64,000 bases of DNA from JAVBUY01 sp031552735 (GTDB lineage Bacteria > Bacillota > Clostridia > Christensenellales > Aristaeellaceae): assembly GCA_031552735.1 (NCBI GenBank), contig JAVBMF010000024.1:1-64000 (forward strand), in the 5' to 3' direction. Both the position numbers and the translations under genes were made by a program. Below are positions 57,873-64,000 of the stretch, one piece after another. Each line of letters begins with the position of its first letter. Positions within the stretch are counted from its first letter, which is position 1. A model generated the notes under the pieces. That model was not told the origin of the DNA and searched no databases. It worked only from the letters and a program-made list of their open reading frames with translations.

Positions 57873-59471
57873 ATGCCGAGGAAGATGTTGGCGCTTTTAC
57901 TGGCCTGCTGCGTCTTGATGGGCTGCCCGGCAACCGCCGAAGCGCCCGATCCGCGCATCGCGACCGCCGAAAGCTTCTGCCAAGGCGACCCGGATATCAT
58001 GGACGCCTTCATCGCGGCGCTGACGGCGGACAGTCTGGATTTGCACGCGTATTTCGAAAAGCTGCTCCCCTATTATGGGCGGGATAACGACTGGTATTAT
58101 CCGAGCGTTGACCTCTCCATGCAGGTTGCCCTGTCCGCAGGGTTTGACGAGGAAGCCGTCGAGAACGCGTTTTCCGCTGTGCTGACCGCTCACATAGACA
58201 CATTGCCAAAGGGCACCACGCTGTATGAGGATGCCCAATACCGCGCCAGCTATGATCGCGCGGACAACGCCCGCGCCGAGCTGATCGCGTTTGTGCAGGC
58301 GCAAGGCATCGATTTTTCCGAGGACGAGGAGCTGTCGTACCGCTACGAGCCCGTGGCCGACGCGCTGATCGCGCTGGACGAAGGCGCGTTCAGCGAGCAA
58401 TTGGGCTTTGTATGCGCGTACATGAAAGACAATGGACGCGACGCGGCGGAGGCTTTTCTGGCCGTGATGCGGCGGTATGCGCAGGAAGGGCTGCTGCCCT
58501 CCGCATTTGTCGCCACCACCACAGATGCCTTGTGCCACCTGTCGTTTTGGACATCGCTACAGATGCGGCTGCACACCATCGACCAGTCGGAGGTCGAGGA
58601 AGCCGCTTACCGCGCGTATCAGGTGGCCTATGCCGTGGACAAGCCGCTGGATGCGGATGCGCTGGCGGCTGAAGTCGCGGGCATGGGCGATATGGCGCGC
58701 CAAGTTTTACCGATCTACGCGGAAATCTTGGACTATGAAAAGGTCTGGGGTGGTTTCGCGGTGGCCTGCCGTGCCCTGTCCAGCCAGAACCCAGCCATTG
58801 GCGATTTCTTTACCGAAGCGGCGTATCAATACAGCCGCGAACACGAGTATTGGCAGCTCGCGGACTTTACCAGCCTGTGCGATGCCGCGCCGCAAGAGGA
58901 CGGCATACTCGCGTTCACGCCCGCCGCGCCGGAACCGGGGCTGGCGCTGATGGTCACGCAGGAAGGCGACGATGGGTATGTCCGGCAATACATGGCCGCG
59001 CTGCACGACGCGATCCCGGGGCTCCACTTCACCAGTGATCCCGACAAAGCCAGTGTGCTGTTTTTCTATCAGATTACCTATACGCAAGCGGGCCAGTATG
59101 GACCCATGGGCAGCATTCAGGCCTACAGCAGCAACGCCGCGCTGCGTGCGTGCGCGCTGACCGACGCCCGCCTGCCGACTGCGCTGATCGAGGCGACCCG
59201 TTCGCCTGGCGGCTCGATCCGCACCGCACCGGGTGTGAGCAAGTTCTACTGCATGGATCCCGACTTGACCGAGGACGATGATTGGCCGACGTTTGTCGAG
59301 GCGGTGGCGAGGCTGGCGGGTGCGCCTCAAGCGCCGACGCCCCAGGCAGTCACCCCCATGCCGACTGCCGCGCCCACCATCGCGCCGCCCGTGTTCAGTC
59401 CATCCACACCAGATCCGAGTATGCCCGCTCCCGAGGAGCCGGTGCCTCCGCCTCCTGCCCCTGCGCCATGA
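57873..59471 (+). CDS. Hypothetical secreted lipoprotein with Pro-rich C-terminus
   Basis: 532 residues. Signal peptide with lipobox LLACCVLMGC (Cys18). The body is alpha-helical and acidic, with helical-repeat-like stretches (DEEAVENAFSAVLTAHIDTL, VEEAAYRAYQVAYAVDKPLD); the part about 360-460 (PGLALMVTQEGDDGYVRQYM, IQAYSSNAALRACALTDARL) is mixed alpha/beta. The last 50 residues are Pro/Thr/Ala-rich, like a wall-spanning tail but without LPxTG. Not recognised. AAGAAGG precedes the ATG. Confidence 0.8.
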   Translation: MPRKMLALLLACCVLMGCPATAEAPDPRIATAESFCQGDPDIMDAFIAALTADSLDLHAYFEKLLPYYGRDNDWYYPSVDLSMQVALSAGFDEEAVENAFSAVLTAHIDTLPKGTTLYEDAQYRASYDRADNARAELIAFVQAQGIDFSEDEELSYRYEPVADALIALDEGAFSEQLGFVCAYMKDNGRDAAEAFLAVMRRYAQEGLLPSAFVATTTDALCHLSFWTSLQMRLHTIDQSEVEEAAYRAYQVAYAVDKPLDADALAAEVAGMGDMARQVLPIYAEILDYEKVWGGFAVACRALSSQNPAIGDFFTEAAYQYSREHEYWQLADFTSLCDAAPQEDGILAFTPAAPEPGLALMVTQEGDDGYVRQYMAALHDAIPGLHFTSDPDKASVLFFYQITYTQAGQYGPMGSIQAYSSNAALRACALTDARLPTALIEATRSPGGSIRTAPGVSKFYCMDPDLTEDDDWPTFVEAVARLAGAPQAPTPQAVTPMPTAAPTIAPPVFSPSTPDPSMPAPEEPVPPPPAPAP

Positions 59472-59479
59472 GCAAGCAA

Positions 59480-59506
59480 AAACCACCGCCCCGGCGGTGG
59501 TTTTTC
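59480..59506. terminator. Bidirectional terminator between lipoprotein gene and uvrA
   Basis: AACCACCGCC and GGCGGTGGTT form a GC-rich stem; A-run before and T-run after serve both the plus-strand gene and uvrA. Confidence 0.9.
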
Positions 59507-59514
59507 GTTCTCGG

Positions 59515-62340
59515 CTACTTTTTCTCCAGCACCGGCTTTAAGAAGTGCGCGGTGTAGCTGGCCTCGCTCTTGACCAGCTCCTCCGGCGTGCCCACCGCCA
59601 CAATCTCGCCGCCGCGATCGCCGCCCTCCGGCCCTAGGTCGATCAGCCAGTCGGCGGTCTTGATCACGTCCAGATTATGCTCAATAATCAGCACCGAATT
59701 GCCGGTGGCCACCAGTCGCTGGAGCACCTGCACCAGCCGGTCGCAGTCCGCCATGTGCAAGCCGGTGGTCGGCTCGTCCAGCACATACAGGGTGCGCCCG
59801 GTCGCCGTGCGGGAAAGCTCGGTGGCCAACTTGATGCGCTGCGCCTCGCCGCCGGACAGCGTGGTGGACGGCTGCCCCAGCTTGATGTACCCCAGACCGA
59901 CATCAAACAGCGTCTGGATTTTCTTGACGATCTTCGGGTGGTTTTCAAAGAAAGCCAGCGCGTCCTCGACCGTCATGTCCAGCACGTCGAAGATGGTCTT
60001 GCCCTTGTAGCGCACCTCCAGCGTCTCGCGGTTGTAGCGCTTGCCCTTGCATACCTCGCAGGGCACATAGATATCCGGCAGGAAGTGCATCTCGATCTTG
60101 ATGATGCCGTCGCCGCTGCACGCCTCGCAGCGCCCACCCTTGACGTTGAAGGAGAAGCGGTTCTCTTTGTAGCCGCGCTCTTTGGCGTCGGGCGTCTGCG
60201 CGTAGACCTTGCGGATCAGGTCGAACAGGCCGGTATAGGTCGCCGGATTGGAGCGCGGCGTGCGGCCGATCGGCGACTGGTCGATATTGATCACCTTGTC
60301 GAGCTGTGCCACGCCCTCGATGGCGTCGTACTGCCCGGGACGGATCTTCGCGCGGTTTAGATCGCGCGCCAGCGTCTTGTAGACGATCTCGTTGATCAGC
60401 GACGACTTGCCGCTGCCCGACACGCCGGTCACCACGCACAGCACGCCCAGCGGAATCTCGGCGGTCACGTTCTTCAGGTTGTTCTCGCGCGCGCCGATGA
60501 TTTTCAGCCACCCGGCGGCTTTCTTGCGCTTCTTGGGCACGGGGATGGCCTTCGCGCCGCTCAAATACTGGCCGGTGATGGAGGCCGGGTTGGCCATGAT
60601 CTCCTCGACTGTGCCCTGCGCAACCAGGTACCCGCCGTGCACGCCCGCGCCCGGGCCGATGTCCACGATTTGGTCGGCGGCGTACATGGTGTCCTCGTCG
60701 TGCTCGACCACCACCAGCGTGTTGCCCAGATCGCGCAGGTGCTTGAGCGTGCGCAGCAGCCGCTCGTTATCGCGCTGGTGCAAGCCAATGGACGGCTCGT
60801 CCAAAATATACAGCACGCCCACCAATGAGCTGCCGATCTGTGTGGCCAGCCGAATGCGCTGTGCCTCGCCGCCGGACAGCGACCCCGCGGAGCGCGCCAG
60901 TGTCAGGTAGTCTAGGCCGACATCGGCCAGAAAGCCCAGCCGCTCACCGATTTCTTTGAGGATTTGGTGCGCGATCAGGTGCTCCTTCTCGGTGAACGTC
61001 AGCCCCTCGAAGAATGCCTTGGCCTCCAGCACCGCCAGATTCGATACCGCCGCGATGGAGCGTCCGCCCACCGTGACGCACAGCGACTCAGGCTTGAGGC
61101 GCTGGCCGCGACACGCCTCGCACGCGCTCTCGGACATGTACTCCTCATACTGATCCTTCATCATGTCGCTGGTGGTTTCGCGATAGCGGCGCTCGGTGGC
61201 CGGGATAATGCCCTCGAACGGCGACATGAAGGTGCCGGTACCATGCTGGCGCGCGTAGTCGATGCGAATGCGCTCGCCGTCGGTGCCATAGAGCAGCACT
61301 TTGATCGCCTGCTCGGGTAGCTTGTTCAGCGGCATATCCATCGAGAAGCCGTAGTGCTTGGCCAGCGCGCCAAAGTACATATTGGCCATGCTGGTCGGGT
61401 CGGCGGTGCGCCAGCCCACCACCTGAATCGGGTCCTCGTTCAGCGACTTGTTCCAGTCTGGGATGATCAGCATCGGGTCAATCTTCTTGAGCACGCCCAT
61501 GCCACTGCACGCCGGACACGCGCCGAACGGACTGTTGAACGAGAACATGCGCGGCGTCAATTCCTCAATGCTCACGCCGCAGTCCGGGCACGCGTAGTTC
61601 TGCGAGAACACCATCTCGCCCTGATCTCCCGCATCGACGATCGCCAGTCCCGCCGACAGCTTCAGCGCGGTTTCCAGCGAGTCGGTCAGGCGTTTTTGCA
61701 TGTCAGGCCGCGCGATGATGCGATCGACCACCACCTCGATGGTGTGTTTTTTCTGTTTGTCCAGCGCGGGCACTTCGTCCAGCTCATAGTTCGCACCATC
61801 GACGCGCGCGCGCACAAAGCCCTGCTTGCGCAGGTCCTCGAACAGCTTGTGGTACTCGCCCTTGCGCTCGCGGATCACCGGTGCCAGCACCAGCATGCGC
61901 GTGCCATCGGGCAGCGCGGCGACCTGGTCAAGCATTTGATCAACGGTCTGTTGCTGGATCACCTTGCCGCACACCGGGCAGTGCGGCACGCCAATGCGCG
62001 CGTACAGCAGACGCAGGTAGTCGTACACCTCGGTCACCGTGCCCACGGTAGAGCGCGGGTTGTGGCTGGTGGACTTTTGATCGATGGAGATCGCTGGCGA
62101 CAGGCCGTCGATATAGTCCACATCGGGCTTGTCCATCTGCCCGAGGAACTGGCGCGCATAGGAGGACAGTGACTCCACATAGCGGCGCTGGCCCTCGGCA
62201 TACAGCGTATCGAACGCCAGCGATGACTTGCCGCTGCCCGACAGGCCGGTAAAGACCACCAGCTTGTCGCGCGGAATTTCCAGATCGATATTCTTCAGGT
62301 TGTGCTCGCGCGCACCTTTGATGTAGATTCTTTCCTTCAC
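59515..62340 (-). CDS. uvrA: UvrABC system protein A
   Basis: DNA damage sensor of nucleotide excision repair. 941 residues, usual length. Two ABC modules: Walker A GLSGSGKSSLAFDTLY and GVSGSGKSSLINEIVYKT; signatures GSLSGGEAQRIRLATQ and TTLSGGEAQRIKLATE; zinc fingers at CPVCGK..., CPDCGVSIEELTP...CPACSGMG and CEACSGDG...CEVCKGKR. Start is GTG at 62340 with AAGGAG 10 nt upstream. It follows uvrB and is separated from it only by the element at 62366-62527. Confidence 0.97.
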   Translation of the reverse strand: MKERIYIKGAREHNLKNIDLEIPRDKLVVFTGLSGSGKSSLAFDTLYAEGQRRYVESLSSYARQFLGQMDKPDVDYIDGLSPAISIDQKSTSHNPRSTVGTVTEVYDYLRLLYARIGVPHCPVCGKVIQQQTVDQMLDQVAALPDGTRMLVLAPVIRERKGEYHKLFEDLRKQGFVRARVDGANYELDEVPALDKQKKHTIEVVVDRIIARPDMQKRLTDSLETALKLSAGLAIVDAGDQGEMVFSQNYACPDCGVSIEELTPRMFSFNSPFGACPACSGMGVLKKIDPMLIIPDWNKSLNEDPIQVVGWRTADPTSMANMYFGALAKHYGFSMDMPLNKLPEQAIKVLLYGTDGERIRIDYARQHGTGTFMSPFEGIIPATERRYRETTSDMMKDQYEEYMSESACEACRGQRLKPESLCVTVGGRSIAAVSNLAVLEAKAFFEGLTFTEKEHLIAHQILKEIGERLGFLADVGLDYLTLARSAGSLSGGEAQRIRLATQIGSSLVGVLYILDEPSIGLHQRDNERLLRTLKHLRDLGNTLVVVEHDEDTMYAADQIVDIGPGAGVHGGYLVAQGTVEEIMANPASITGQYLSGAKAIPVPKKRKKAAGWLKIIGARENNLKNVTAEIPLGVLCVVTGVSGSGKSSLINEIVYKTLARDLNRAKIRPGQYDAIEGVAQLDKVINIDQSPIGRTPRSNPATYTGLFDLIRKVYAQTPDAKERGYKENRFSFNVKGGRCEACSGDGIIKIEMHFLPDIYVPCEVCKGKRYNRETLEVRYKGKTIFDVLDMTVEDALAFFENHPKIVKKIQTLFDVGLGYIKLGQPSTTLSGGEAQRIKLATELSRTATGRTLYVLDEPTTGLHMADCDRLVQVLQRLVATGNSVLIIEHNLDVIKTADWLIDLGPEGGDRGGEIVAVGTPEELVKSEASYTAHFLKPVLEKK

Positions 62341-62365
62341 GATGCAATGTCTCCTTGGTGTGAAT

Positions 62366-62527
62366 TAGGGTGTGTATCAAAACGTAGATCGTGCAAGTTC
62401 TGCAAATTTTTCGCCAGTTCAAGGAGCTGGAGCGCGGCATAGTGGCGCTACGCTAACCGGAAAGCGACGCCGAAATGGCGGAAAAGACGCGCAAATTGCA
62501 CTTTTCGGCGTTTTGAAACACGCCCTA
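62366..62527. mobile_element. MITE-like element between uvrB and uvrA (162 bp)
   Basis: Ends are TAGGGTGTGTATCAAAACG (62366-62384) and, inverted, TAGGGCGTGTTTCAAAACG (62509-62527), 17 of 19 matching. GAAT flanks both sides (62362-62365 and 62528-62531), as expected for a 4-bp target duplication. Inside, GTGCAA...TTTTCGCC and its inverse extend the palindrome. No coding capacity. The uvrB stop codon TAG is the first triplet of the inverted end. Confidence 0.75.
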
Positions 62528-64000
62528 GAATTTCGGTTTTTTCAGCCGCGCGCGGTGCTTGATCTGCGTGGGCACCGGTTCCATCGGCGCGTCGCCGCGC
62601 AGGCCATAGAGCCGATCGCGCAGTTTCGCGGCGGTTTCAAAGTCCAGATTGGCCGCCGCTTGCAGCATCTGATCCTCGATGCGATCCATCAGCATCTGCC
62701 GCTCCTCGGCGGTCAGGCCGTCCTCCGGCTTCTTGCCGTCGGCATCGGGCACGCGGCTGATGGTCAGGAGATCGCGCACCGCCTTTTGCACCGAGGTCGG
62801 CGTGATACCGTGCGCCTCATTGTAGGCCATCTGAATCGCGCGGCGGCGATTGGTCTCGCCGATGGCGCGCATCATGCTGTCCGTCACTTTGTCGGCGTAC
62901 ATGATCACGCGGCCCTCCACATTGCGCGCCGCGCGACCAATGGTCTGCACCAGTGATACCTCGCTGCGCAGGAAGCCCTCTTTATCGGCGTCCAGGATCG
63001 CGACCAGCGCCACCTCGGGCAAATCCAATCCCTCGCGCAGCAGGTTGATGCCCACCAGCACGTCAAACTCGCCCAAGCGCAGCTCACGCAATATCTCGGT
63101 GCGCTCAAAGGTCTGGATATCGGAATGCAGGTACTTAACGCGCACCTCCATCTCCTTCAAATAATCGGTTAAGCTCTCGGCCATTTTCTTGGTCAGCGTG
63201 GTCACCAGTACGCGAAATCCCTTTTCGGTGGTGGCGCGGATCTCACCGAGCAGGTCGTCCACCTGATGCGTCGCCGGGCGCAGCGTGATCTCCGGGTCGA
63301 TCAGCCCGGTCGGACGAATGATCTGCTCGACCACCTGCTGGGCGTGCGCCAGCTCGTAGGGGCCGGGCGTCGCGCTGACATACACCAACTGGTGCACGCG
63401 CTGCTCAAATTCGTCAAAGGTTAGCGGCCGGTTGTCCAGCGCTGACGGCAGGCGGAAGCCGTATTCCACCAGCTGCGTCTTGCGCGCCTTGTCGCCATTA
63501 AACATCGCGCGGATCTGCGGGATGGTGACGTGCGACTCGTCGATGATCACCACATAGTCATCCGGGAAGTAGCTGAGCAGTGTGTACGGCGCGTCGCCCG
63601 GCTTGCGCCCATCAAAGTAGCGCGAGTAATTCTCAATGCCGCTGCAGTAGCCGATCTCGCGCAGCATCTCGATGTCGTAATTGGTGCGCTGGGTCAGGCG
63701 CTGCGCCTCCAGCAGGCGGTCGTTGGTTTTCAGCTCCCTCACGCGCGCGTCGCGGTCGGCCTCGATCTGGTCAATCGCCGCCTCGATGCTTTCGCGGCTG
63801 TTGGCGTAGTGCGTCGCCGGAAAGATCATCTCGTGCTCCAGCACCGCCAGCGCCTTGCCGGTCACCACCTCGGCATGGGAAATGCGCTCGATCTCGTCGC
63901 CGAAGAACTCCACGCGAATGAGCACCTCATCGCTGTGCGCGGGGATGATCTCCACCACGTCGCCGCGCACGCGGAAGCTGCCGCGCTTAAACTCGATGTC
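62525..64000 (-). CDS. uvrB: UvrABC system protein B, partial (5' end outside window)
   Basis: Helicase-like damage verifier that loads UvrC. 491 C-terminal residues are visible; the Walker A region and start are beyond 64000. Seen: VVIIDESHVTIPQIRAMFNG (DExx motif), RPTGLIDPEITLRP, EFDVLVGINLLREGLDLPEV, QTIGRAARNVEGRVIMYADK, and the C-terminal UVR motif MDRIEDQMLQAAANLDFETA. The gene ends KPKF and a TAG supplied by the MITE-like element. Confidence 0.97.
   Translation of the reverse strand, partial: DIEFKRGSFRVRGDVVEIIPAHSDEVLIRVEFFGDEIERISHAEVVTGKALAVLEHEMIFPATHYANSRESIEAAIDQIEADRDARVRELKTNDRLLEAQRLTQRTNYDIEMLREIGYCSGIENYSRYFDGRKPGDAPYTLLSYFPDDYVVIIDESHVTIPQIRAMFNGDKARKTQLVEYGFRLPSALDNRPLTFDEFEQRVHQLVYVSATPGPYELAHAQQVVEQIIRPTGLIDPEITLRPATHQVDDLLGEIRATTEKGFRVLVTTLTKKMAESLTDYLKEMEVRVKYLHSDIQTFERTEILRELRLGEFDVLVGINLLREGLDLPEVALVAILDADKEGFLRSEVSLVQTIGRAARNVEGRVIMYADKVTDSMMRAIGETNRRRAIQMAYNEAHGITPTSVQKAVRDLLTISRVPDADGKKPEDGLTAEERQMLMDRIEDQMLQAAANLDFETAAKLRDRLYGLRGDAPMEPVPTQIKHRARLKKPKF

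Overview
The window looks like a high-GC Gram-positive anaerobe of the class Clostridia (uncultured Oscillospirales/Christensenellales type). The reasons are strong AGGAGG-type ribosome sites, textbook sigma-A promoters with 17-bp spacers, frequent GTG/TTG starts, a MazE/MazF (EndoAI/NdoA) pair near acpS, YitT and DUF421/DUF4363 families, a tRNA gene that encodes its CCA end, and TRAP and Liv transporters. The assignment is an inference from gene content; no rRNA is present.

Layout. 1-7562: a hexuronate catabolic operon on the minus strand (IclR regulator, uxaB, uxaA, uxaC, kdgF-like cupin, eda, TRAP binding protein), with a promoter and palindromic operators. 7582-15391: minus-strand housekeeping genes (nuclease-helicase fusion, YitT, MazEF, NnrD, VOC protein, AcpS, P1 peptidase, BirA). 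15451-20057: a plus-strand MoxR-DUF58-transglutaminase operon. 20058-31400: an accessory region with two orphan hypotheticals, a candidate structured ncRNA with its own promoter and terminator, a sugar nucleotidyltransferase fused to a motif-less phosphohexomutase domain, a truncated GH65 phosphorylase, an IS3-family remnant, a set of membrane/redox/GT2 genes, and tRNA-Leu(CAA). 31419-36768: dnaX, divergent from a MacAB-like efflux operon. 36804-40782: deoC-znuACB-barnase-barstar on the minus strand. 40901-45875: the livJHMGF branched-chain amino acid importer with leader and attenuator-like hairpins. 46208-53273: a purine-related block (guaB, degenerate LarC-like, degenerate GuaA-like, GNAT, purH). 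53298-55914: DNA methyltransferase, tandem-barrel hypothetical and trmD, tightly coupled. 55909-59471: plus-strand cysteine-cluster protein, DUF421, DUF4363 and a secreted lipoprotein. 59515-64000: uvrA and the 3' part of uvrB.

The most unusual points are: (1) a family of short terminal-inverted-repeat elements sitting just after stop codons of minus-strand genes (after mazF, livF, guaA-like and guaB), with a separate MITE-like element that supplies the uvrB stop codon; (2) a roughly 305-nt candidate ncRNA at 21756-22060; (3) adjacent full-length GuaA-like and LarC-like proteins that have both lost signature residues; (4) an exported barnase with its barstar at the end of a zinc-uptake operon; (5) a methyltransferase/two-barrel protein/TrmD coupling. 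No CRISPR array, prophage or intact insertion sequence was found.
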